A stretch of DNA of 15,487 bases from Bacteroidales bacterium (GTDB lineage: Bacteria; Bacteroidota; Bacteroidia; Bacteroidales; WCHB1-69): the NCBI GenBank assembly GCA_028684405.1, contig JAQUGA010000038.1, forward strand, positions 1 to 15,487. The letters run 5' to 3'. Each line of letters begins with the position of its first letter. Positions within the stretch are counted from its first letter, which is position 1. The notes beneath the pieces were generated by a model. That model saw nothing but the letters and a program-made list of their open reading frames with translations, was not told the origin of the DNA and did not search any database. The position numbers and the translations under genes were made by a program. Positions 7,053 to 15,043 of the stretch are shown one piece after another.

Positions 7053-7068
7053 TTTTTTGAAATAGAAC

Positions 7069-7086
7069 ACGGATGATACGGATGTG
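7069..7086. repeat. Two-copy tandem repeat, period 9
   Basis: ACGGATGAT is followed directly by ACGGATGTG. It resembles the ACACGGAT-type tandem fragments often seen between Bacteroidota genes, and I read it as a small remnant. Confidence 0.45.
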
Positions 7087-7101
7087 ATTGATTGAAAATA
7101 A

Positions 7102-7135
7102 AAAAGCGGGAGTTCAATAGAGAACTCCCGCTTTT
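7102..7135. terminator. Bidirectional intrinsic terminator
   Basis: A perfect 14-bp stem (AAAAGCGGGAGTTC and its complement) with a six-base loop. It has an A-run on one side and a T-run on the other, so it can stop transcription from either strand. It sits between the convergent patatin gene and the RCC1-type gene. Confidence 0.9.
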
Positions 7136-7167
7136 AAGAAAAGACCAATCGGTGAATTGCGTTTAGA

Positions 7168-8571
7168 CTATCTGATAATCAGCTTTTTAACAACAAACTT
7201 TTCATTTGTTATCACTTTGACTAAATAAACACCGCTATTTAATCCATTTAAATCAATGGAATTCGTCGTGTTATTTAATGTTTCCATTTTTACAATTTGA
7301 CCTTGTAAATTAGTGATTTCCACTTTTGCATTTTCATTGATATCAGCATAAACGATTCCTTTGGTTGGATTTGGATAAATGGAAACTTCAATTGATTTTG
7401 AAAGATTTTCAGAAGAGATTCCAACGGGTAGCATAATCGGGCACAATGCAGTGGATTGAACAATGGTATTTCTTTGCAATAATGTTCCATCACCCAGTTG
7501 TCCGCTTGCATTTCTTCCGCAGCCCCAAAAAGTCCCATCCTCTTTTACAAAGAGTGAAAAATTGGTACCTGCTGCCAAAGCTGTTGCGTTGGTAATGCCC
7601 AATACTTCTACGGGTAACAAACGGTGTTCAACGGATTCATCACCCAGATTTCCGTATGTGTTGCGTCCCCATGACCCAACTGTGCCGTCTGTTTTGAGAA
7701 TTAAACAATGAAAATCGCCGGTTGCAACAATTGCTGGTAATGAGGCTGTTATGCCTGGAACTTGAACGGGAACAGAACTGTCGACTTTATTGCCAATTCC
7801 CAATTGCCCATATTTATTTTCGCCCCATGTCCACACAGTTCCATCATTTTTTATGGCCAGAGAAAAGAACCTTCCTGCCGAAATATGAGCTACGTTAGTA
7901 AGTCCTGAAACTTGTACAGGCATATTTTTGTCGACCGTTGTGCCATCGCCAATTTGTCCGCTGATATTGTCGCCCCATGCCCAAACGGTACCATCGCTTT
8001 TTAGTGCGAGCATATGGTATGTTCCTGCTGAGATTTCAATAATATCGCTTAAACCACCAACTTGATTAGGAACGATTCTATCAATAAAAGTTCCATCTCC
8101 CAATTGACCATCGGTATTCCATCCCCAAGTCCATACTGTCCCATCGCTTTTCAAAGCGGAAGAGTGCCAGCCGCCAGCCGAAATTTGAGTTACATTGTTT
8201 AGAAGCAAAACTTGTCCAGGAACATTGGTGTTTATGGTATTTCCATTTCCCAAACCGCCATAAATATTGCTTCCCCAGCTCCAAACTGTTCCATCGCTTT
8301 TTAGTGCCAGTGAGTGGGCTTCCAATTGGTCACCACCGCCCGAAACACTGACTATTCCTGACAAACCTATTGCCGATACGGGGATTTCTCTGTCGATATC
8401 TGAAGCATCACCAAGTTGGCCTGTGGCGTTTTCGCCAAAAGTTTTCACAGTGCTGTCGTTGCAAATAGCCAATGAATGCCATCCGCCAGCAGCAATGGTT
8501 TGTGCATTTGCAGTCGTAATTGAAAGCAGCAAGACAAGCCATGTTGTAATAATATATTTAAGATAATTCAT
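7168..8571 (-). CDS. Secreted RCC1-repeat beta-propeller with T9SS C-terminal sorting domain
   Basis: A 467-residue protein. Residues 1-23 are a classical signal peptide ending in ANA, giving a mature N-terminus at QTIAAGG. Residues 25-376 contain seven RCC1-type repeats of about 50 residues, each with a core like AGG-HSLALKSDGTVW-WG-N--GQLGDGT, so a closed seven-bladed propeller is expected. Residues 393-467 are a type IX secretion C-terminal sorting domain (SIYPNPTKG, then GQIV, then GLNSGVYLVKV, ending KKLIIR). The protein is therefore exported across the outer membrane and attached to the surface or released. RCC1 propellers outside eukaryotes act as protein- or ligand-binding scaffolds, and no enzyme motif is visible. 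It follows the TonB receptor gene by 28 bases on the same strand, has no promoter of its own that I can see, and ends at the 7102-7135 terminator. Confidence 0.88.
   Translation of the reverse strand: MNYLKYIITTWLVLLLSITTANAQTIAAGGWHSLAICNDSTVKTFGENATGQLGDASDIDREIPVSAIGLSGIVSVSGGGDQLEAHSLALKSDGTVWSWGSNIYGGLGNGNTINTNVPGQVLLLNNVTQISAGGWHSSALKSDGTVWTWGWNTDGQLGDGTFIDRIVPNQVGGLSDIIEISAGTYHMLALKSDGTVWAWGDNISGQIGDGTTVDKNMPVQVSGLTNVAHISAGRFFSLAIKNDGTVWTWGENKYGQLGIGNKVDSSVPVQVPGITASLPAIVATGDFHCLILKTDGTVGSWGRNTYGNLGDESVEHRLLPVEVLGITNATALAAGTNFSLFVKEDGTFWGCGRNASGQLGDGTLLQRNTIVQSTALCPIMLPVGISSENLSKSIEVSIYPNPTKGIVYADINENAKVEITNLQGQIVKMETLNNTTNSIDLNGLNSGVYLVKVITNEKFVVKKLIIR
7443..8499 (-). repeat. Seven tandem RCC1 repeats at DNA level
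   Basis: The motif beginning CCATC on the plus strand recurs at 7841, 7991, 8141 and 8291, an exact 150-base period. Copies at 7991 and 8291 share 17 identical bases (7991-8007 and 8291-8307). The outer blades are more diverged, and the blade spacing changes by two codons near 7745. Confidence 0.75.
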
Positions 8572-8599
8572 TTGTTTTTTTATAATTATTGATTTTCAG

Positions 8600-11029
8600 T
8601 TAAAATTTTGCCCTGAGCGAAATAATTAAATTTCGTCCCGGAGCGTTAATCCCAGAAGAATACGGACGATAAAGTTGGTCGGTAATGTTCTCAATTCCAA
8701 CAGCCAAGGTAACGTACTGGTTAAAATTAAAGGCTGTTTTAAAATTCAGCGTATACCAACTTGCAACATAGGCCAAACCGTTTTCATCTCGGGCATATGA
8801 CGCATTTAAGCGTTCGGTTAAGGCCAGATTTTCATAATCCATTTTTGCATTATAAACAGCATAAAAATCGAGTCTAAATTTTCGATGTTCGTAGGTAATA
8901 TGGGTGCTTCCAAAAGTTGGAGCAGCATGTCTCAACGGATAATAAATTAAGCTGTCAGGGCTTTGTTCTCGTCCATTTTGGTACGAAAAATTGCTCTTTA
9001 AACCGATTCCTTTGTAATAGAATTCGATGCCTGCTTGGATGCCATATATTTGCATTTGGGTAATGTTTTGAACCGCTTGTATTTTGCTCTTATTGCCCCA
9101 ATAGCGAATCGTTGAATCGCCATTTAGGATGAAGTTGTCGCGAACCATACCGTCTTTTAGTAAAGTGTAATATCCAGCAAAATCAATTTTCAGAATATTG
9201 CCAAATGTCACTACAGATCCAATTTCAGCATTGTAAACTTGCTCTGGTTTTAGATTTGGATTCGGCACCACCAAATAACCTGGTGTTGATTCAAATACTT
9301 TTCCCATATCATCAATGTTGGGTGCTCGATATCCAGTTGCTCCATTTACGTACATTTGCAACGATTTATTGGCCGTAAAAACCAAGCCTAAACTCCCGTT
9401 TATAGCATCGTTGCTCATAATTGTACTGGTAAATGGGAATGGAAAATAAGAAGTATCAAACTCTGCATTGATTTTATAGTAGCTGTATCTTAACCCACCA
9501 TTTAGGATCAATTTTTCGCTTAAATTGTACTTCAAATTTGCATAAACACCATGCGATTGCCAGGTTGAACCATTGGGATATCGTGTTACAGTTGAGTCTA
9601 CCTTTTTGGTAATCACATGCGTATACGATGCTTCCGAATGAACGATGTTGTATACCGCTTCAAGACCATAATTTAAAGAAAGTTTTTCTGAAATTTTCTT
9701 TTCTAAATCAAGGTTCAATGAAAATGCGTCAACGTGTTCTTTCTGCATTCGCAATTCTCTATACATAAATTGTCTGTCGTAGCGGCTCTCTTCAAAAAAC
9801 TGATATGCCGCCACAATGCTCAATTTATCATATGCAATATTCCCTTTGCTGTGCGTAATCCCAATTCGATTCATGTTCCATTTTTGAGGTCCGTAATACC
9901 ATTCTGCCCATCTTAATTTGTTTTTATACGGTCCGTCAGTTTGCATTACATACAGCCTGTCGTAACGATTAAAAGGAGATGTTTCCGAAAAATGGAAACC
10001 ATAATCAAAATCCCAATTTTTGTTGGGCTTAAATCGAATCTTTTGCATAAAATTCGTTTGCGAATATTTTGAACCAAGTTGTAAGGTAGAATCGCTGTTC
10101 GCAACCATATAGTCTTTGTTGTCAATTGTTTGAACGTAGTAGGGGCGATAAAAATAGTTGTCACCGCCCACGGAACCCGATCTTAAATCGCCATACTCTG
10201 ACCTTGTAACACTTGTCACAAAAGCCCATTTTTTTAGGCCAATATTAAAATCGACATGTGCCGTTTTTTCCGAATTTGCAGTAGAGGTTCGCATAAATGA
10301 ATTTCCACTTGCACTTATTTTCCCATTCGTAGAATCTGATAATTTTGGCTCGATGGTGCGAAAATTCATCACGCCACCAATAGCATCACTGCCATAAAGC
10401 ACGGATACGGGGCCAAATATTATATCGGAACTTTCCATCGAATTGGCATCAAGTGAGATTACGTTTTGCGTGTTTCCAGCTCGAAAAATGGCAGTGTTCA
10501 TACGAACCCCGTCTATCACTAATAAAACACGATTGGTTGCAAATCCTCTCAACATCGGAGAACCTCCTCCGAGCTGACTTTTTTGAATGAATGCATATCC
10601 GCTTACGCCCAGCATATCTGCGGTTGTTTGCGGATTTTGAAATGCAATTTCCTTCATTTTTATCTTTTCAACGCGATTGGGTGTTTCGAGATTGCTCTCT
10701 TCCCACCGATTCGACTTAATAACTACTTCTTTTAGAAGAATTTTTAATTCCGTCATCTCTATTTCAAAATTTTCAGACTCAAGTTCTTTGTAACTAATTA
10801 AAAGTTCTTCATAATTAAGATGTCGAATAACAATGCTGTCTAAATTTTTAAACGCAGATATATCAGCTTGTCCATGGGCGTTTGTGGCGGCAAAAGTTTG
10901 GGGTATATTGCTCACCAAAGTAGCCATTTCAATTGGCTTTTTAGTTTTATGGTTTTTAATGGTTATTGTCTGTGATTGAACATAGCACAACAAACCCATA
11001 ATAAACCACACTATGAAAAATTTCTTCAT
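8600..11029 (-). CDS. TonB-dependent outer-membrane receptor, hemoglobin/transferrin/lactoferrin-receptor-like
   Basis: An 809-residue protein. Residues 1-19 are a signal peptide. Cys15 is not in a lipobox, so it is not a lipoprotein. Residues 20-97 form a carboxypeptidase-regulatory-like beta domain (KPIEMATLVS, then ATNAHGQADI). A TonB-box-like strand KEVVI lies at about 100-104. The plug covers about 118-225 (SQLGGGSPMLRGFATNRVLLVIDGVRM, then GSDAIGGVMNF). The remainder is the 22-strand barrel, ending in aromatic-rich ISLRAKF. The GGGSPMLRGF and NRVLLVIDGVRMN plug motifs match the TonB-hemoglobin/transferrin/lactoferrin receptor group. A YRAP (about 566) and NPNL (about 590) pair is present, but no histidine lies between them as in classical heme receptors. 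The ligand is therefore open: heme, a metal chelate or another small compound. Upstream by 63 bases is the 183-residue unknown, and downstream by 28 bases is the RCC1-type secreted protein. Confidence 0.9.
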   Translation of the reverse strand: MKKFFIVWFIMGLLCYVQSQTITIKNHKTKKPIEMATLVSNIPQTFAATNAHGQADISAFKNLDSIVIRHLNYEELLISYKELESENFEIEMTELKILLKEVVIKSNRWEESNLETPNRVEKIKMKEIAFQNPQTTADMLGVSGYAFIQKSQLGGGSPMLRGFATNRVLLVIDGVRMNTAIFRAGNTQNVISLDANSMESSDIIFGPVSVLYGSDAIGGVMNFRTIEPKLSDSTNGKISASGNSFMRTSTANSEKTAHVDFNIGLKKWAFVTSVTRSEYGDLRSGSVGGDNYFYRPYYVQTIDNKDYMVANSDSTLQLGSKYSQTNFMQKIRFKPNKNWDFDYGFHFSETSPFNRYDRLYVMQTDGPYKNKLRWAEWYYGPQKWNMNRIGITHSKGNIAYDKLSIVAAYQFFEESRYDRQFMYRELRMQKEHVDAFSLNLDLEKKISEKLSLNYGLEAVYNIVHSEASYTHVITKKVDSTVTRYPNGSTWQSHGVYANLKYNLSEKLILNGGLRYSYYKINAEFDTSYFPFPFTSTIMSNDAINGSLGLVFTANKSLQMYVNGATGYRAPNIDDMGKVFESTPGYLVVPNPNLKPEQVYNAEIGSVVTFGNILKIDFAGYYTLLKDGMVRDNFILNGDSTIRYWGNKSKIQAVQNITQMQIYGIQAGIEFYYKGIGLKSNFSYQNGREQSPDSLIYYPLRHAAPTFGSTHITYEHRKFRLDFYAVYNAKMDYENLALTERLNASYARDENGLAYVASWYTLNFKTAFNFNQYVTLAVGIENITDQLYRPYSSGINAPGRNLIISLRAKF

Positions 11030-11061
11030 TGTGCTTGTTTAATTGAAATAAATAGAAACAA

Positions 11062-11083
11062 GTATCCGTTAGAAAACAGATAC
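11062..11083 (-). other. Hairpin between the membrane-anchored unknown and the TonB receptor
   Basis: Arms GTATC-GTT and AAC-GATAC pair with one central mismatch around an AGAA loop (plus-strand reading). On the transcribed minus strand it is followed by a T-rich stretch, so it could be a weak attenuator or an RNA processing site. It has too few T residues to be a full terminator. Confidence 0.4.
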
Positions 11084-11092
11084 AAAATAATT

Positions 11093-11644
11093 TTATGCAA
11101 AAGTGTTTGAGAAAACTGCTTTGGGGGGCGGCTCTATGGGAAAGTGAAAATTATAAGGATGAAGTTTCTGCTTATAAAGCAAAATCTTGCTAATGGTTTT
11201 ATTTGGGAAAATAATTTTCTCTTTGGCTTGCAATAAAAAGAGCGAATTAAAAAATTTATTTAAAAGCTTTTGATTCTCTTTGCTTTTTGGAGTATTTCCT
11301 GCGGCAAAGGAAACCAAGCTCGCAATTTGTTTATTGAACATCGTTTCTTCGTTGTCCCACCAGCACCAATAATACGTTGTGTCGCCCTTAACATCTTGTT
11401 CGACAATATCATACATTTCGCCTTTGTATTCAAATTCTTTGGAATGTTTCCATTTCAAATATAGTTTTTTCCCTTCCTCTGTAAACTTCAATAGAACCAA
11501 TTCGTCCCTATTAATTCCTGCAATTATTTTCCATTTTATCTCTTTTTTCAACAACCTTTTTTGATGTTGAAGAATAAAATAGGTTGTCGCCACGGGAGCA
11601 ACCAAACTTAAAGCGAATAATATGGCGAATATCTTACTTTTCAA
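11093..11644 (-). CDS. Membrane-anchored unknown protein upstream of the TonB receptor
   Basis: I do not recognise a named family for this 183-residue protein. A single hydrophobic segment (about 5-24) acts as a signal anchor or uncleaved signal. The polar remainder contains a conserved-looking block FEYKGEMYDIVEQDVKGDTT followed by YYWCWWDNEET (about 71-101). The C-terminus has a PPP motif. I recall similar short proteins with an EYKGEMYDIV--GDTTYY block beside TonB receptors in Bacteroidota, but cannot verify this here. The start is TTG at 11644: a TAA stop precedes it immediately in frame, and no ATG lies near the N-terminus. A -7 element at 11664-11671 supports the start. It is probably the first gene of the receptor operon. 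Confidence 0.7.
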   Translation of the reverse strand: MKSKIFAILFALSLVAPVATTYFILQHQKRLLKKEIKWKIIAGINRDELVLLKFTEEGKKLYLKWKHSKEFEYKGEMYDIVEQDVKGDTTYYWCWWDNEETMFNKQIASLVSFAAGNTPKSKENQKLLNKFFNSLFLLQAKEKIIFPNKTISKILLYKQKLHPYNFHFPIEPPPKAVFSNTFA

Positions 11645-11663
11645 TTACTTTGTATTGGTGTGG

Positions 11664-11671
11664 CAAAAATA
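11664..11671 (-). promoter_or_regulatory. -7 promoter element for the TonB receptor operon
   Basis: The minus strand reads TATTTTTG (TAnnTTTG), 19 bases before the TTG start at 11644. A clear -33 TTG is missing. Confidence 0.5.
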
Positions 11672-11993
11672 CAAAAAAAGAATTTCTTAAACCTTTGTTT
11701 GTTTTTAAAAAGGCTACTCAATCGCTTTTGTTAGAGCATAATAATTGTTAATTGAAAAGACCAATGCACAACAGATGCTGCTGTTTTGTTTTTTCATCTA
11801 CAAAATGAATGAGTAATAAATTATATCGAAAACGTTCAGTTTCAATCACAAGCTATATCTTTTGAGTTTATTTAGATGGATTTGCAGCAAATAATCAAAA
11901 GTTGTGGCGAATAATAATGTTTAAAAATCCTTGTAAATCTTCTTTTTTTAAACAGTTTAACGTTCTGGTAATATGTACAAAAAGAAAATTTTG

Positions 11994-12001
11994 TAACTTT
12001 G
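11994..12001 (+). promoter_or_regulatory. ppdK: -7 promoter element for ppdK
   Basis: TAACTTTG is an exact TAnnTTTG match. The ATG is at 12056, giving a leader of about 50 bases without a Shine-Dalgarno. The -33 region is weak, which could mean an activator is needed. Confidence 0.6.
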
Positions 12002-12055
12002 TGCTTTAATTTAAAGAATAGTTGTAATTAATTAATAATCAACACGAAAGATAAA

Positions 12056-14782
12056 ATGAGTAAGAAGTATGTTTATTTCTTTGGCAACAAAACTGCTGAG
12101 GGTAAAGCCGACATGAAAAACTTGTTGGGTGGCAAAGGTGCTAACCTTGCCGAAATGTGTCTATTAGGCCTGCCGGTTCCTGCCGGAATAACAATCACAA
12201 CAGAATGTTGTATAGCCTATTATGACAATAATTGTCAGCTTCCAGAGAGCTTGCTTCCTGAAGTGTGGGAAGGCATTAGGAAAATTGAAGACGCCATGGG
12301 GGCCAAATATAATGACGCTGAAAATCCGTTGTTATTATCAAGTCGTTCGGGTGCTCGTAGTTCCATGCCTGGCATGATGGATACTGTTTTGAACATTGGT
12401 TTAAGTTCAAAAACAATTCCTGGAATTATCAAAAAAACGAACAATCCTCGCTTTGTTTGGGATTCGTACCGTCGTTTAATTATGATGTATGCCGACGTAG
12501 TAATGGAAAAAGCAGAAGGACTTGAACCTGCTGACGGAGTTGGTATTCGTAAACAACTTGACGAAATGTTAGACGAATTCAAACACGCCAAGGGTTATGC
12601 TGAGGATACAGATTTAACCGCTGAGGATTTAAAACTTTTAGCAGAAAATTTCAAAAAAAGAATTAAAGAATCATTGGGTCAAGAATTTCCAGATGACGCT
12701 GAGGAACAATTAATTGGAAGTATAAAAGCCGTTTTCAAAAGTTGGAATGGTAAAAAAGCTGTTTCTTATCGCCGCATCGAAGGTATTCCAGATGAGTGGG
12801 GTACAGCTGTGAACGTGCAAGCGATGGTATTTGGTAATATGGGCGAGACATCGGCTACCGGAGTTGCTTTTACAAGAAATCCTGCCACTGGAGATAATAT
12901 ATTCTATGGTGAATGGCTAATCAACGCGCAAGGAGAAGACGTGGTTGCTGGTATTCGTACCCCAAGCCCGCTTAACGACGATACTAAAAACGAACAAAAC
13001 AAGCACTTGCATAGCATGCAAGAGATTTGGCCTGAATCCTATAATGAATTGTTTGAAATTCGCAACAATTTAGAAAAGGCTTTTAAAACCATGCAAGATA
13101 TTGAGTTTACAATCCAAGATGGTAAATTGTATATGTTGCAATGCCGTACTGGAAAAAGTACTGGAACGGCTGCTCTAAATATAGCTATGGACATGTTGGA
13201 AGAAGGTCTGATTGATGAAAGAACTGTGGTTATGCGTTTGCAACCTGCTCAGTTAGACGAATTACTTCACCCAATTATTGATCCCTCTTTATTAAAAGGA
13301 GCAGAGCCTTTCGTAAAAGGTTTGCCTGCTGGTCCTGGTGCTGCTGTTGGTCATGCTGTTTTTACAGCTGAAGATGCCGTAGAGTGGCAACGTAAAGGTA
13401 AAAAAGTGATTTTGATTCGTGAAGAAACCAATCCCGAAGACGTAGAAGGCATGCGCGCAGCTGAAGGCATTTTGACCTCTCGTGGTGGTATGACTTCGCA
13501 CGCGGCTCTTGTAGCTCGTGGTTGGGGAAAATGTTGCATCGTTGGTGCAGGTCAGCTTCACGTTGACCCTGTTGGAAAAAAAGCAACGGTAAAATCAAAT
13601 GGAACAGTTATTAACGAAGGTGATATCTTAACCCTTGATGGAACAAAAGGTCATGCTTATATTGGCACTTTAGATTTGATGGATGCTTCAGAAAATCCAC
13701 GCTTCCAAATGTTTATGAAGTTGGTTGACAAATTCCGCACCATGGGAGTTCGCACCAATGCTGATACTCCAGAAGATGCTCGCATTGCTCGTGAATTTGG
13801 AGCCGAAGGCATCGGACTTTTCCGCACCGAACATATGTTCTATGGAAAAGGTTCTGAAAAAGCATTGTTCTTGCTTCGCAAAATGATTTTGAGTGAAGGC
13901 TTAAAAGAGCGTCGTGAAGCTTTGGATGGCATGTTTGATTATGTAAAACGCGATTATAAGAGTACGTTAGAATACATGGATTCACTTCCTGTTACCTTCC
14001 GTCTTTTAGATCCACCTTTGCACGAATTTGTTCCACATAGTGCTGAAAATCAAGCTGAATTAGCAAAAGAATTAGGCATTTCTGTAGCAGATGTTCAAAA
14101 ACGTGGCGAGGCTCTAAGCGAATCAAATCCGATGATGGGACACCGCGGTGTTCGTTTGGGTATTACTTATCCTGAAGTTTCGGAAATGCAAATTAGAGCT
14201 TTGTTCGAAGCAACAGCTGAATTGGTAAAAGCAGGAAAAAAACCACAACCCGAAATTATGGTTCCGGTTACTTGTGATGTTACTGAATTAGATGTGGTGA
14301 AAAAACTTACGGATGTAATTTACAAAGAAGTTTGCGAAAAATTTGGCTTAGACAAAATTGATTATTTATATGGAACCATGATTGAGATTCCAAGAGCTTG
14401 TTTATTGGCTAACGAAATGGCTAAAAGTGCTGAGTTCTTCTCTTTTGGAACCAACGATTTAACTCAAATGACATACGGTTTTAGCCGTGATGATACCGGT
14501 GGGTTTATGCAAGATTATTTAGATCAAAGAATCCTTACCGTCGACCCTTTCCAAGTAATTGACGAAGAAGGCGTAGGACAATTGATTGAAATGGCTGTAA
14601 CCAGAGGACGCCAAACTAAACCCGACCTAAAAGTTGGAATTTGTGGCGAACAAGGTGGTGATCCAAAATCAGTTGAATTCTGTTACAAAGCAGGTTTAAC
14701 GTACGTAAGTTGCTCGCCTTTCCGCGTGCCAATTGCTCGTTTAGCAGCCGCTCAAGCAGCTATTAAAGCAGGACAAAAATAA
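12056..14782 (+). CDS. ppdK: Pyruvate, phosphate dikinase
   Basis: A 908-residue cytoplasmic enzyme that interconverts pyruvate, ATP and phosphate with PEP, AMP and diphosphate. The N-terminal nucleotide-binding domain shows GGKGANLAEM (25-34) and the basic loop SSRSGARSSMPGMMDTVLN (95-113). The central swivelling domain carries the phosphohistidine motif GGMTSHAALVARGWG with catalytic His482. The threonine two residues before it (Thr480) is at the site regulated by PDRP kinases in plants and some bacteria. The C-terminal PEP/pyruvate TIM barrel contains RTEHMF, FFSFGTNDLTQMTYGFSRDD and the catalytic-cysteine motif GICGEQGGDP (Cys863). Length and motifs are complete, and the gene appears intact. 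It stands as a single-gene unit between its own promoter and a strong terminator. In Bacteroidota it can run towards PEP for gluconeogenesis or towards pyruvate in glycolysis, and the sequence does not say which. Confidence 0.98.
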   Translation: MSKKYVYFFGNKTAEGKADMKNLLGGKGANLAEMCLLGLPVPAGITITTECCIAYYDNNCQLPESLLPEVWEGIRKIEDAMGAKYNDAENPLLLSSRSGARSSMPGMMDTVLNIGLSSKTIPGIIKKTNNPRFVWDSYRRLIMMYADVVMEKAEGLEPADGVGIRKQLDEMLDEFKHAKGYAEDTDLTAEDLKLLAENFKKRIKESLGQEFPDDAEEQLIGSIKAVFKSWNGKKAVSYRRIEGIPDEWGTAVNVQAMVFGNMGETSATGVAFTRNPATGDNIFYGEWLINAQGEDVVAGIRTPSPLNDDTKNEQNKHLHSMQEIWPESYNELFEIRNNLEKAFKTMQDIEFTIQDGKLYMLQCRTGKSTGTAALNIAMDMLEEGLIDERTVVMRLQPAQLDELLHPIIDPSLLKGAEPFVKGLPAGPGAAVGHAVFTAEDAVEWQRKGKKVILIREETNPEDVEGMRAAEGILTSRGGMTSHAALVARGWGKCCIVGAGQLHVDPVGKKATVKSNGTVINEGDILTLDGTKGHAYIGTLDLMDASENPRFQMFMKLVDKFRTMGVRTNADTPEDARIAREFGAEGIGLFRTEHMFYGKGSEKALFLLRKMILSEGLKERREALDGMFDYVKRDYKSTLEYMDSLPVTFRLLDPPLHEFVPHSAENQAELAKELGISVADVQKRGEALSESNPMMGHRGVRLGITYPEVSEMQIRALFEATAELVKAGKKPQPEIMVPVTCDVTELDVVKKLTDVIYKEVCEKFGLDKIDYLYGTMIEIPRACLLANEMAKSAEFFSFGTNDLTQMTYGFSRDDTGGFMQDYLDQRILTVDPFQVIDEEGVGQLIEMAVTRGRQTKPDLKVGICGEQGGDPKSVEFCYKAGLTYVSCSPFRVPIARLAAAQAAIKAGQK

Positions 14783-14794
14783 TCTGAAAAGAGT

Positions 14795-14846
14795 ATTTTA
14801 ATAAAAAAAGCTGACAGTGAAAACTGTCAGCTTTTTTTATTAAAAT
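14795..14846. terminator. Strong intrinsic terminator after ppdK
   Basis: A perfect 24-bp stem with a GAAA tetraloop at 14819-14822. The GC-rich core is AGCTGACAGT, extended by seven A/T pairs and an AT-rich base. Seven T residues follow the core on the plus strand and seven on the minus strand, so it can also stop the minus-strand gene from the right. Confidence 0.92.
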
Positions 14847-14962
14847 ATTTCCGGATAGTGGTTTTATACCGTTACGGTTTCTATAATAGTCCAATTTAAT
14901 AAATATTTTTTGTACTCTAACAGAAACTCTATCGGCATAAATCCCGCTTTGCGAGGACATGC

Positions 14963-15009
14963 AATACTAAATTTCAAATTATCCGTTGGACTAATTTGAA
15001 ATAAGTATT
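14963..15009. other. Long imperfect hairpin downstream of the frameshifted gene
   Basis: An 11-bp perfect pair (ATTTCAAATTA and TAATTTGAAAT) around a ten-base loop is extended by AATACT and AGTATT after a small asymmetric bulge. It lies 35 bases past the minus-strand stop at 15044 and lacks a T-run. It may protect the mRNA 3' end or be a mobile-element remnant. Confidence 0.5.
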
Positions 15010-15043
15010 GGTATTAGGAAACGGTAAGCGTTTTCATGAGAAA

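Larger units (their letters stand above)
11645..12055. other. Divergent intergenic region, 411 bases
   Basis: This separates the minus-strand receptor operon from ppdK on the plus strand. It holds a -7 element for each direction (11664-11671 and 11994-12001). A 13-base palindrome, TTAAACAGTTTAA, lies at 11948-11960, about 35 bases upstream of the ppdK -7 box, where a regulator could bind. I see no coding sequence or known RNA. Confidence 0.55.

Noticed and set aside
8980..11029. The possibility that the TonB receptor is a SusC-type glycan transporter
   Set aside because: It is about 200 residues shorter than typical SusC proteins, has hemoglobin/transferrin-receptor plug motifs, and no SusD-like gene lies beside it.
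11920..11933. A 14-base match (TTTAAAAATCCTTG) to 6143-6156, both upstream of promoters
   Set aside because: It is AT-rich and short enough to arise by chance in 15 kb. At 6143 it includes the -33 box, but at 11920 no -7 box follows at the right distance.
14868..14878. A palindrome ACCGTTACGGT after ppdK
   Set aside because: An 11-base odd palindrome with no nearby promoter or start codon; no basis for calling an operator.
14763..14960. A 65-codon minus-strand ORF starting MSSQSGIYADRV
   Set aside because: It runs through the perfect ppdK terminator and into the end of ppdK, and shows no recognisable domain. The frame is open by chance.
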